Shown piece by piece: positions 35,216 through 43,664 of a stretch of 64,000 bases of DNA (the first letter of the stretch is position 1; the number at the start of each line of letters is the position of its first letter). The notes under the pieces are model-generated. The model saw nothing but the letters and a program-made list of their open reading frames with translations, had not been told where the DNA came from and searched no databases. This DNA comes from Clostridia bacterium. GTDB taxonomy: Bacteria > Bacillota > Clostridia > Oscillospirales > CAG-272. The DNA lies in NCBI GenBank assembly GCA_017482055.1, contig JAFUOH010000010.1, positions 1 through 64,000 of the forward strand. The letters are read 5' to 3'. A program made the translations under genes and the position numbers.

Positions 35216-36061
35216 TTAAAGCCGGTAAGTTTGATGAGGCACTTGTGTACGGTAGGCAAGCGGTGTGACTCCCATGATCCCTCGAAAAACGGTGCAGAAA
35301 TGGTTGCGGGAGGAAAAGCCCGTATCGAAGGCTATCTGCTCGATACTGCTGTCGGTCGAACGCAAAAAACGGCAGGCGAGATGTATCCGCTCCTCCAAAA
35401 TGGTGCGGTGCAGAGTCTTGCCCGTTTTTTGCTTTACCACCGCCGCTATGTAGATCGGGTGATATCCGAATGCCTTGCCGAGCTCCTTGTTGCTTTTTAT
35501 CTCGGCGGCGTTGCTGCGAATATACAAAAGTATCTTCTCCGCAAGACGGGTGTTGAGATCCCGCATTGAGTCCCGCTTCTCCAAAATATCCACAAGCAGC
35601 CGTTTTAACTCGGCTGACGAACGCGCGTCGCTATACGGAGCCTTCAAAGCAAGTGCGGCAACGATCCGCATTATGATCTCCCGTTCTTCGTCGTCGGCGG
35701 AAAGCAGCGTGGGCTGATCAAAACCGTCCGCCACCGTCGGATCGAATCGCTGTACGGGATCGTAAACCTCACGCGGCACGGGAGTAATCGGCGTTCTTTG
35801 ATCTTGGAACGCGCGCGTAAGATCGAAATTCAACACCGCCACCTTCATTTTTCCTCGAAAATAATATTCCGTCTCGGGCGGGAAGCAGATAAGGTCGTTT
35901 TCCCGCAGAGGATATTCGCGACCCGCGATGTAAATAACGCCCTTACCTCCGAGAATGAGAAAAATACGGTGATCAAACGCAATGCGCGGCGATTCGCCTT
36001 CGAATACGGCAGGCTGTATCAACGCAGCTCGTATAAACGGATTGCATTCGGATATATTCAT
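35216..36061 (-). CDS. AraC-family regulator with cupin domain
   Basis: This 281-residue protein has an N-terminal cupin (FDHRIFLILGGKGVIYIAGREYPL, ENDLICFPPETEYYF) and a C-terminal double helix-turn-helix (NKELGKAFGYHPIYIAAVVKQKTG and IEQIAFDTGFSSRNHFCTVFRGIMGVTPLAYR). It is divergent from the DUF5696-like gene at 36273, with 211 bp between. Such pairs usually mean that the regulator controls its neighbour. This pair replaces the pcfB-virB6 section of the second ICE, so it is an inserted cargo. Confidence 0.92.
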   Translation of the reverse strand: MNISECNPFIRAALIQPAVFEGESPRIAFDHRIFLILGGKGVIYIAGREYPLRENDLICFPPETEYYFRGKMKVAVLNFDLTRAFQDQRTPITPVPREVYDPVQRFDPTVADGFDQPTLLSADDEEREIIMRIVAALALKAPYSDARSSAELKRLLVDILEKRDSMRDLNTRLAEKILLYIRSNAAEIKSNKELGKAFGYHPIYIAAVVKQKTGKTLHRTILEERIHLACRFLRSTDSSIEQIAFDTGFSSRNHFCTVFRGIMGVTPLAYRTQVPHQTYRL

Positions 36062-36158
36062 TTTATAACCGCCCTTCTATAAGTATTTATGGCGACCTGC
36101 GGCAAATTGTTTTTGCAAATCTTTATTTTTTGAACTTTTATATTTGCAATATGACTAT

Positions 36159-36187
36159 ATTATATCACAGCCTTATGATATAATCAA
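36159..36187 (-). promoter_or_regulatory. Sigma-A promoter of the AraC gene
   Basis: On the minus strand TTGATT (36182-36187) and TATAAT (36159-36164) are 17 bases apart, about 100 bases before the ATG at 36061. A TATAAT on the plus strand (36179-36184) overlaps it and could serve the divergent gene, but it lacks a good -35. Confidence 0.6.
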
Positions 36188-36272
36188 GACGCTTGGAAAA
36201 ATACGCGGCAAAAATTTTTAGGTAAAACCGCGCACAAAGCTTCATAATCGTTAGAAAGGAATGGTCATAAAC

Positions 36273-38000
36273 ATGGAGCGCATCTACAAAGCATACGATG
36301 AAACCGGCAAGGAGTACGTATTCGAGGTCAACAGGCAAGGCGGGAGCCTGTTTTTAACCCTTAAAAAAGAGCTTTTTGAGGGCGCTAAGCAGCTGCGAGC
36401 GCTAAGGGACCTCTCCGAGACCAAGGCAGGGCAAGACGGCTATTACCTCATTCCCAGAAATATCGGTATGATGGGCGATATGCAGATCATGTTCACAAAG
36501 CGTGCCGACGAAACCTATCTTCACGACAGACCTATCATGTCGATGTACGCTTTGAAGCTGGAAAATTACTGCGCGCTTATTCGCATCGAGCGCAACTACA
36601 AGTACGCATTCGAGATATCCGTAAAAGACGGCTGCTACTCGGTCTGCGTCTGCTTCGACTTTGAGGATGTAAAGAAGGATCCCGTCTACGACGATATACG
36701 CATCGAGATCGTTGAGCTGCCTCTTTCGGCAAAGCTCGGCGACTTCGCAAGGACCGAGCGTGGCATTCGACTCGAACGCGGCGAGCTCCGCACGCTGCGT
36801 GAAAAATGCGAAGAGCCCGCAGTCGAATATGCAAGGAAGTATCCGCTCATCCGCATCCGCTTGGGCTGGAAGCCCAGTCCGTCGCCCGTACTTCACCAAA
36901 ACCTCGAAAACGAGCCCGATATGTTTGTCGCTTGCTCCTTTGAGCGCGTTCGCAGCATTGCCGACGAGCTGAAGCGACAGGGCGTGGAGGGCGCAGAGCT
37001 TCAGCTGGTAGGCTGGAACCGAAGCGGTCACGACGGGCGCTTCCCGCAGCTTTTTCCCGCCGACCCGCGTCTCGGCGGCAATGAGGGGCTGAAAAAGACT
37101 ATAGAGCATGTAAAGAATCTCGGTTACCGCATCTCGCTTCATACCAACCTGATCGACTCTTACGAGATCGCAAACACCTTTACATGGGACGATGTCTGCG
37201 TGAAGAAAGACGGAGAGTACGATCAAACGGGTCATTTCGGCGGCGGCTACTCGTACCATGTCTGCCCCAAAAGGCAGCTGAAAAACAATCGGCGTGACCT
37301 GCCCGACGTCGCCAAGCTCGGCACGAACGGTGTTCACTTTACCGACGTCATATCCATCGTCGAGCCCGATTCCTGCCACGCGAAGGAGCACGTCAGCTAC
37401 ACCAAGGATAGCATTGAAGCGGTACAGACGATCGTGCGGGAGTCCCGCGAGCTGATGGGCGCATTTTCCTCGGAGGGCACGATGGACTTTACGCTGAAAT
37501 ATCTCGATTACGGTCTGTATATTTCATTCGGCGACGGCTTCGGAAAGAAGTATATACCCTTCGGCGAGCGCTGTATTCCGTTCTTTGAGCTGACTTATCA
37601 CGGAATACTGCTCTACAACCCGATCAGCCCTACGGTAAACTATCCGATCAAGACTGCTCGCGACAAGCTTATTTACCTTCTGCGCGGCGGCAGACCCACC
37701 TTCTACATCTACTCGAAATTCCGCACGGGCGGTAAAGCTAACTGGATGGGTGAAATTGATCTGACAACGGAGACCGACGAAGCAATGCGCGAAACCGCAG
37801 GTTTCATTGCGGACAGCGCAAGGGAGTATCTCTCGCGCGCCGACAAGCAGCTTGTCTATATGGAAAACTATGAGATATACGAAAACGGTGTGGAGGTCGT
37901 GACCTACGAGGACGGCAGCCGCGTCGCAGGTAATTTTTCCGAGCGCCCCGCCGTCTACGACGGACACACCATACCGGCAGGCGAAGCGCTCATTCTTTGA
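36273..38000 (+). CDS. DUF5696-like putative TIM-barrel glycosidase
   Basis: From the ATG at 36273 this is 575 residues. Residues 1-200 look like a beta-sandwich domain. A TIM-barrel-like region follows (about 205-480): RIRLGWKPSPSP, VEGAELQLVGWNRSGHDGRFPQ, YRISLHTNLIDSYE, GVHFTDVISIVEPDSC, MGAFSSEGTMDF. The tail is strand-rich. It resembles the DUF5696 type of uncharacterised carbohydrate-active protein; the acidic residues in FTDVI and SSEGT are where barrel hydrolases keep catalytic acids, but this is inference. No signal peptide. It is divergent from an AraC regulator. Confidence 0.6.
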   Translation: MERIYKAYDETGKEYVFEVNRQGGSLFLTLKKELFEGAKQLRALRDLSETKAGQDGYYLIPRNIGMMGDMQIMFTKRADETYLHDRPIMSMYALKLENYCALIRIERNYKYAFEISVKDGCYSVCVCFDFEDVKKDPVYDDIRIEIVELPLSAKLGDFARTERGIRLERGELRTLREKCEEPAVEYARKYPLIRIRLGWKPSPSPVLHQNLENEPDMFVACSFERVRSIADELKRQGVEGAELQLVGWNRSGHDGRFPQLFPADPRLGGNEGLKKTIEHVKNLGYRISLHTNLIDSYEIANTFTWDDVCVKKDGEYDQTGHFGGGYSYHVCPKRQLKNNRRDLPDVAKLGTNGVHFTDVISIVEPDSCHAKEHVSYTKDSIEAVQTIVRESRELMGAFSSEGTMDFTLKYLDYGLYISFGDGFGKKYIPFGERCIPFFELTYHGILLYNPISPTVNYPIKTARDKLIYLLRGGRPTFYIYSKFRTGGKANWMGEIDLTTETDEAMRETAGFIADSAREYLSRADKQLVYMENYEIYENGVEVVTYEDGSRVAGNFSERPAVYDGHTIPAGEALIL

Positions 38001-38060
38001 ATATAAAGGCTTTCATTTGCGAAAAAAGGTAATAAAATAAAAGTTGGGGTACCCCGGCTT

Positions 38061-38543
38061 TTATTTTATGTAAAAACAGGCTGCCGCAGTTCTTGTTTTC
38101 CCGGAAGGAAGCGAAGCGATATTCGTAAAGTCAGTATTTAGTTTATCTATATTTAGTTGTGCGGCGTTTTCCGTATACGGTTTATCCATATACGGGTTTT
38201 CCGTATGTGGTGAATCCGTATCGGGTAAGTCCCTATCAGGTGACGGTAAATGCGGCTCCTCGTAGATTATGTACTCCACATCGCACATTCGTCCGCGCTC
38301 ATCTCTTCGCCGTTTCCGCACAAGGTATCCGCACACTTCAAGCTCCTTTAACTGCGCCGTGATGCTGTCAACACCGTCCTTGCAGATACTCGCAAGACCG
38401 CGCGTGGTGTAGTCCCAATCATCGGGCAGGGACAGCATGGTGGACAAAAGTCCGCGAGCTTTATTTGAGAGATTCCGATCCCGTAGGTGGAAGTTCGACA
38501 TCGTGGTGTAGTTCTTGTTCCTTTCTATTCTGCACACTGCCAT
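38061..38543 (-). pseudogene. Truncated RepA-like protein of the second ICE
   Basis: From the ATG at 38543 (AGGAG seven bases upstream) the 160 residues match the N-terminal half of the ICE1 protein at 7633-8553: YTTMSNFHLRDRNLSNKARGLLS, LPDDWDYTTRGLASICKDGVDSI. They include a shorter 5-residue-repeat linker (DTDSP HTENP YMDKP YTENA). The DUF6017 half is gone; after LNIDKLNTDFTN the sequence is unrelated and stops. The winged-helix domain itself is intact, so DNA binding might survive. The break joins it to the inserted AraC/DUF5696 cargo. Confidence 0.82.
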
Positions 38544-38612
38544 ATTGGTTCTCCTATTCTCATTTGGGTACAAAAAAGCCGGAGTAAACTCCGACGTCGT
38601 GTGCGTGTTATG

Positions 38613-39339
38613 TTACAAGTGATTGTCCCGCTGTCGCTTGCGCATCCATCCCTCAAGCAGCTTGATTATGGTTTCCTCCATTCGCTGTGGGGAGTAGGAT
38701 TTTGGGAAGTATTTGCGTATCTTATCCATCGGGAGCGACAGGTTCCAGCTTTCGGGCTTGTTCGCTGTCGATGGTATCGAGGAGCAGGGTTTGTTCGGTG
38801 GGTGTTAGAAAGGCCAGCTCAACAGCGGGCGTTATACCGATCTTGCCTTCGTCAACCATTTGTTGTAGCTGTGGTTGTAGTTCGGTTAAGCGGATGTAGC
38901 GCTGTACCGTTCGTGCGCTCTCCTCAGTTTCAGATGCGACTTTTATATCTGCTCTTAACTTCGTGCCAACTTGCCTCTTTATAGCTTCCATCTTCATTTT
39001 ATACGCCTTCGCCCGTTCGCTTGGGAGTATATTCTCACGCTGAAGGTTGCTATCCACCATCAGTATAGTTGCCGCATCTCGGTCGAGTTCTCGCACGATT
39101 ACCGGCATGGTTGTAAGTCCCGCAAGCTCACAGGCTCGCTTTCGTCGGTGTCCGGATATGAGCTCGAATGTGCCGTTATCCAACGGTCGGGCGATAGCGG
39201 GGACGATAACGCCGTATTCATTTACGCTTTCGACAGTCTGCGTCATTGCTTCATCCTCGCGCACGGCGTATGGGTGATCTTTGAATGGGACGAGTTTATA
39301 AAGCTCGATGTGAGTTATGGTTTCGGCGAGATTTGGCAT
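38613..39339 (-). pseudogene. ParB-family protein of the second ICE, frameshifted
   Basis: Codons from the ATG at 39339 encode a ParB/Spo0J-type protein: IELYKLVPFKDHPYAVRED, IARPLDNGTFELISGHRRKRACELAG, LMVDSNLQRENILPSERAKAYKMK and a helix-turn-helix (SARTVQRYIRLTEL). The frame stops at 38722 after LEPVAPDG. The family C-terminus is found in the next frame (IRKYFPKSYSPQRMEETIIKLLEGW), ending at the TAA at 38613-38615. About 30-40 residues are missing at the junction. A shortened ParB of 205 residues could still bind DNA. In intact ICEs this gene begins the operon that continues with repA. Confidence 0.85.
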
Positions 39340-39416
39340 GGTGGTACCTCCTTTGGGATTATAAAAGGAGTTGTTGCATTAAGTGCATAATGTGCATAAG
39401 AACTCGATATGAACCT

Positions 39417-39508
39417 GTAGGGGCGATTCACAGCAGCCTTCGTCTGCTTCGCCCGTCCGAACGGTAAAATCATACCGAATGGACGGGCGCATCGTGATGC
39501 GCCCCTAC
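39417..39508. repeat. MITE-like element with GTAGGGGCG ends
   Basis: A 92-bp unit begins GTAGGGGCG and ends CGCCCCTAC. It holds inner inverted pairs such as CCCGTCC / GGACGGG and GCGCATC / GATGCGC. No coding sequence is present. This end sequence is typical of short non-autonomous repeats in Firmicutes and Cyanobacteria. Confidence 0.65.
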
Positions 39509-39656
39509 GAGTTTACGGTGTTATACACAATATACGTTTAGTGCAACAGCCGCTTTTGAGCGGTAATTATATTCGGTAAAAGATAAAAATTTCAACCATT
39601 TCAAGGTATCAAGATGCCATAATGATAGCTGCCATATGTACATTCTCGCTAATTCC

Positions 39657-39675
39657 TTGCTAATAATTTGCTAAT
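39657..39675 (+). repeat. Paired TTGCTAAT direct repeats, right end of the second ICE
   Basis: TTGCTAAT occurs at 39657 and 39668, eleven bases apart, exactly as at 9047 and 9058. A weaker GCTAATT lies at 39649. This marks the integrase-arm region of the second element. No copy of the tRNA-Arg 3' half follows within the next 300 bases. Confidence 0.65.
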
Positions 39676-39862
39676 TTGAGCCTCAAAAACGCTCCGAAAT
39701 CAGCCGTTATCGCACAACACGCAGCAACACATAAAACCGTGAAAAGTCCAGCAGTTATGCGGACTTTTGGCACTATACGAACACAGCGCACACAATTTGG
39801 TTGCTGGTCGCCAATAAATTGTATCCCGACCGGACAAGGCACGAAGTTTGTACTTATTTAAC
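39676..39862. other. Non-coding stretch beyond the second ICE arms
   Basis: This lies between the TTGCTAAT arms and a hairpin. Sixty-codon frames are open on both strands but have no ribosome site, and neither has a recognisable product. An attachment core would be expected here by analogy with ICE1, but no tRNA-like block is visible. Confidence 0.4.
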
Positions 39863-39894
39863 ATCAGCCGCACCTGTTCGCAGGTGCGGCTGAT
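39863..39894. repeat. Perfect 14-bp hairpin with TTCG loop
   Basis: ATCAGCCGCACCTG and CAGGTGCGGCTGAT enclose TTCG. There is no T-run on either strand. It lies 55 bases beyond the stop of the solute-binding protein gene (39949) and may act as its transcript end. Confidence 0.7.
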
Positions 39895-39948
39895 ACAGTA
39901 AAAGCAACATCTGAGGAGAAAAGGATATTGCTCTGATTTCCGATACCA

Positions 39949-41433
39949 TTACTGCCTGTTGTCCCGGTCATTCTCGATAAGCTCGCCCAACTTGCCCTTC
40001 GCCGCAAGCTCGTAGGACGCGTACAGCGAGGAGAAGTTGTTCTGACCGCTATTGCCTATCTGCTGGAATATCTTGCCGATGCCGTCAAGGCTGTTCATGA
40101 AGAGAAAATCCGTGCGGGCGCCGGTGGTGATGAGGTCGATGATCGCCGCCTCGGTGTCAACATCATCGCCTCGAGTGAACTTTAATTTAAGCGCGGTCTC
40201 ATAGTATGCGGGTGTAACGGTCATATAGCCTTCATACGCCATAGACTCGGCGACGGCGGAGATCATGTCATAGTCGGCGACAGTTACGGGCACCGCTCCC
40301 CACTGTACCAGACTCTCAACCACAGAGTGGTAGCCGTCGATGCTCTCGTCATACTTCGGCATGGGAATAATACCGTAGTCGTCGGTCATCTCACGGAGCG
40401 CGCTCCAGTCGCAGATGTAGAGACGGTTCGCGAGGAACAGCGCCTTACCATCGGTGAAGTGAGTTACTTGATCGTTGTTGACGCTTGTTTTGAACACATG
40501 CTCACCGGTGAGAAGCTCAAGCAGCTTGTCGGCAAGCTCCACCGTGCGCTCGTTGTTTAAATTGAGCACGGGATAGCCGTCCTCATCGCGGGAGGTAAAT
40601 TCAAGACCCGCGCTGTATGCCATCCAGTTGTAGGTTTCGCCTGAGAAGCTGATCATACCGTGGATATCCTCGGCGTCGTTTACACTGTTGCCGTTGTCCT
40701 CGTAGACCGTGGACGCCAGCTCATACATCTTTTCGATAGTCCAATCACCGTCGAGGACGATCTGATAGAGGTCGTCGTCACTCATACCGTGGCGCTCCTC
40801 CAAAATGCGCTTATTGAAATACACGGCGCAGGTGCGCTGAACGGTGTTGAAAGTGATATCGCCGAACAAAATGTACGGGTTATCGGAGTTTACCGATACC
40901 GATTCGATGTATTCCTTGTTCCACCAGGGATTGTCGAGATTTACGTAGGTAAGATCGGAGATCGGCGTGTACAGTCCCTCCTGCATGAGAACCACCTGCT
41001 GGCTCGCCACGGTGAACACCATATCATAATCGTTGGAGCCCGCATTGACCGACTGACGTACCAGCCCGGGAATGTTCGCGAACTTTGTTTCCTCAATAAA
41101 GTTGATGGTCACACCGAGGCGCTCCTCAACTGCGCGGCGGCGGTAATAATTGGCTTCCTGCACCACATCAGCCTGAGCCTGTACCGCATTTTCCCCATCG
41201 TTTAAGGTATGAGGACCGCTGATGATGTACTCCATGTTAAGAATATTGACCTCATCGCCGCCATAGTTGAGATCGGGCAAACCATCGGAAAGCTCAGTTT
41301 CGGAAGCCGCCTGTGTACCCGTGGTCACAGGCTCGGTGTCGGTGTCCGCGGGAGTATCATTGCAGCCCACAGCGAGTGTCATAACGGTAAGCAGCACAAG
41401 AAGCAATGCAGTAAAACGATATCTTTTCTTCAT
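39949..41433 (-). CDS. Extracellular solute-binding lipoprotein (family 1)
   Basis: This 494-residue sugar-binding protein has a lipoprotein signal (lipobox AVGC, Cys24), an acidic Thr-rich linker, and the two-lobed binding fold. Landmarks are NYYRRRAVEERLGVTINF, WWNKEYIESVSV, YFNKRILEERHGMSDDDLYQIV and LADKLLELLTGEHVF. It would deliver an oligosaccharide to an ABC permease, but no permease or ATPase gene is in the window. It is related to the lipoprotein at 25468-26913. The divergently encoded AraC-type regulator at 41903 is the likely controller. Confidence 0.92.
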   Translation of the reverse strand: MKKRYRFTALLLVLLTVMTLAVGCNDTPADTDTEPVTTGTQAASETELSDGLPDLNYGGDEVNILNMEYIISGPHTLNDGENAVQAQADVVQEANYYRRRAVEERLGVTINFIEETKFANIPGLVRQSVNAGSNDYDMVFTVASQQVVLMQEGLYTPISDLTYVNLDNPWWNKEYIESVSVNSDNPYILFGDITFNTVQRTCAVYFNKRILEERHGMSDDDLYQIVLDGDWTIEKMYELASTVYEDNGNSVNDAEDIHGMISFSGETYNWMAYSAGLEFTSRDEDGYPVLNLNNERTVELADKLLELLTGEHVFKTSVNNDQVTHFTDGKALFLANRLYICDWSALREMTDDYGIIPMPKYDESIDGYHSVVESLVQWGAVPVTVADYDMISAVAESMAYEGYMTVTPAYYETALKLKFTRGDDVDTEAAIIDLITTGARTDFLFMNSLDGIGKIFQQIGNSGQNNFSSLYASYELAAKGKLGELIENDRDNRQ

Positions 41434-41448
41434 AATAGTTCCCCTTTC

Positions 41449-41761
41449 TTAATTTAAAAGCGTTACAAGTTCACAAATCTCAAAGCGCGTATACTTTATA
41501 TCGCGGTATTTGCCTATCTCGGGCCCCGATTCCCATGCACAGAGGAGCATTCCGTCACCGATTGTGCAGAGCGCCGCATCCGGGAGCCTCGTCCGCCCGG
41601 GATGTGTACTTCATTCCAAAGGAGTAAACAATGGTACCGTCATTAAGCTCGTGAAAATTCGGTCCGCGTACGCATAACGGGACAAACGGCTCGGACATTT
41701 GACCGTACATGCCAAGCGCAGTCGATTTGACGCCGTTTTTGGTAATGCACTCGAAATTCAT
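41449..41761 (-). pseudogene. Frameshifted fragment of an unknown protein
   Basis: An ATG frame from 41761 (MNFECITKNGVKSTALGMYGQ to FGMKYTSRADEAPG) breaks at about 41570. The adjacent frame continues DAALCTIGDGMLLCAWESGPEIGKY and ends at a TAA at 41449. It gives about 100 residues in total, perhaps the end of a sugar-binding or glycosidase beta domain. It is 15 bp upstream of the lipoprotein gene in the same direction. I do not recognise the parent family. Confidence 0.55.
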
Positions 41762-41902
41762 GGTGATCCTCCCTTTTATTTTTACGAATACAGCAAAATG
41801 TTTACAATTTTATTGTATCATATTTTATCTGTTTGTGATAGTATATAGCTACGTAAAAATAGGAAATTTCACCGATTAGCCGAAAATAATGAGGTAGATT
41901 TT

Positions 41903-43339
41903 ATGCATAACAGCTACGATAATCAGCCTGTTTACGATGCCGTACAGTGCACACTCAACAAATATCACCCCTGCCCCACTCTGCTTCTTGACCCGGGGCA
42001 CTGCTTTTTCATAAAACGCATCGAATTTTACAAAAACATGGAGGACGCGGAGAATGCCCGCGACGGCACCGTTATTGACCTGTCCTCCCGCAAGGCGGCG
42101 GAGCGTACTCTGCGCCTTGACACCGACAACGCCGACGGTCTGTTCGGAAAATACGAGTTCGACGCCGCCGAGCGGGCACTGTCCCTAAAGCGCTCGGAAT
42201 CCTCGGGAAAATGGGCAGACTACGGCAGCCGCGTTAAATTTTCCATAAGAATGAAAACAGCCTCCGTACTCGGTGACGACAGCTCCTACATGGTGGTCAC
42301 CTACAAGACGAACATCAGCGGAAAGCCCGACAAAATTCGACTGCTTCTTGAAAATTATTGGGGAAATTACATTATCTTAGACCCGGATGTGTCCGTATCC
42401 TGTGGCAGGTACGTCAGGAGCAAGCCCATCAACATCCGTCAGTTCGACCTCCCAAAGCAGGATTTTTTCGAACGTCTGCGCCATCCGCGCTACTTAAATT
42501 CCGACTACACGGATGCCGATCTTATCTATATCGCTCCCTCCGACGAGTCGGGCACGCAGACTCACCGGCACATCGAGATGCTGTACATCGCCGACGGCGT
42601 CGCCAACGTTCATATACACTCAACACATTATATGATGCAGCGCGGAGATATGGTCATCGTGCCGCCCATGTGCGCACACAACGTAGCGTCCAAGGCGACG
42701 GGATCAACGCTGTATTCCATCATGCTTATGCCCGAGCAGTTGTACATACACGACATGCCGTTATCAACAATGCGGTACTACCTGGCAATATGGCAGAGGC
42801 ACCTGCGTCACAATCCTTTCATCGGTGCAGAAGAGCTTCACGAGTACGGACTCGATAAGCTGATAGTTGAGCTTATTAACCTTCTTCAGTCGCACACCTT
42901 CGCCCATCAAATCAAGATCCATGCCAAGCTGATGAGCATATTCGCAATCCTGCTCGACCGCTGTTCTTCAGAGGAAACGGACAGCGATCGCCCTGCCACG
43001 CTTATAACGCAGTTCGAGGCGGCGATAGACGAGGCGAAGAAAAGCCTGCACAGCTTCACCACCGCCGATGCCGCGAAAGCCTGCAATCTGTCGTACAACT
43101 ATTTCTGCGCGGGCTTCAAGAAGGCGTACGGAATGGCGTTTTCGGCGTATCTCGACTCAATGCGTCTGCATGAGTCCGAGCGCCTTTTGCTCACCACCGA
43201 GATGAGCGTCACCGATATCGCAATGTCGATAGGCTTCTCCGACACCAGTCACTACATAAAGAAATTCAAGCTTGCCTACAATTTAACACCGCGTCAGTTC
43301 CGCGACCGCATGCGAAACGCAGCTGAGGAATTCGTATGA
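41903..43339 (+). CDS. AraC-family regulator with a long N-terminal domain
   Basis: This 478-residue protein has a C-terminal AraC DNA-binding domain (about 370-470; FTTADAAKACNLSYNYFCAGFKKAYG and VTDIAMSIGFSDTSHYIKKFKLAYNLTPRQFR). A cupin-like domain precedes it (about 215-290; TQTHRHIEMLYIADG, MQRGDMVIVPPMCAHNV). The first 200 residues are an extra beta-rich domain (CFFIKRIEFYKNMEDAENARDG, LLLENYWGNYIIL) that resembles a carbohydrate-binding sandwich. That is unusual for a cytoplasmic regulator and may sense a sugar. It is divergent from the lipoprotein gene at 39949. Confidence 0.88.
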   Translation: MHNSYDNQPVYDAVQCTLNKYHPCPTLLLDPGHCFFIKRIEFYKNMEDAENARDGTVIDLSSRKAAERTLRLDTDNADGLFGKYEFDAAERALSLKRSESSGKWADYGSRVKFSIRMKTASVLGDDSSYMVVTYKTNISGKPDKIRLLLENYWGNYIILDPDVSVSCGRYVRSKPINIRQFDLPKQDFFERLRHPRYLNSDYTDADLIYIAPSDESGTQTHRHIEMLYIADGVANVHIHSTHYMMQRGDMVIVPPMCAHNVASKATGSTLYSIMLMPEQLYIHDMPLSTMRYYLAIWQRHLRHNPFIGAEELHEYGLDKLIVELINLLQSHTFAHQIKIHAKLMSIFAILLDRCSSEETDSDRPATLITQFEAAIDEAKKSLHSFTTADAAKACNLSYNYFCAGFKKAYGMAFSAYLDSMRLHESERLLLTTEMSVTDIAMSIGFSDTSHYIKKFKLAYNLTPRQFRDRMRNAAEEFV

Positions 43340-43414
43340 TTTCTTTGCCGTTATGGATGAAAGCTATTCGAAGATACCGAAAAAAGAGCGATCGCAATAT
43401 AAAGCGTGCTGTTT

Positions 43415-43651
43415 TCATTTTCCCTCAACGAACCATCTGTCCTCGTCGCGGAACAAATACCGCTCCTGCCCTTCTACCCGCACGGTATAGCGTAAACCGC
43501 AGCCGCCTACCTTTGTGGAAGCGGCGCGGATCTGCATCATGACTGCGGTAATCTCAAAAACGCTCCCATCTCTCCATATGATCGAGCGCGGACGCACCTC
43601 ACCCTCGGGCGAAAAGTCCGCGTTTACCTTTACATATACCTTTTGTGCCAT
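43415..43651 (-). CDS. Small conserved partner of the Y-family polymerase
   Basis: From the ATG at 43651 (AAAGGAG seven bases upstream) this is 78 residues. It is strand-rich, with MAQKVYVKVNADFSPEGEVRPR, IIWRDGSVFEI, GCGLRYTVRVEGQERYLF and DRWFVEG. It lies 13 bp downstream of the polymerase gene and is surely co-transcribed. Small proteins of this kind are often found next to UmuC/DinB genes in Clostridia, but no function is known to me. The fold looks like a small beta barrel. Confidence 0.75.
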   Translation of the reverse strand: MAQKVYVKVNADFSPEGEVRPRSIIWRDGSVFEITAVMMQIRAASTKVGGCGLRYTVRVEGQERYLFRDEDRWFVEGK

Positions 43652-43664
43652 TTTTGTTCTCCTT

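Noticed and set aside
36402-37391. A 329-codon minus-strand frame inside the DUF5696-like gene
   Set aside because: It is an antisense shadow: the plus-strand gene has a proper start region, divergent regulator and barrel-like motifs.
39676-39861. Sixty-codon frames on both strands beside the hairpin at 39863
   Set aside because: Neither has a ribosome site or a recognisable product, and both lie in an ICE-end non-coding region.
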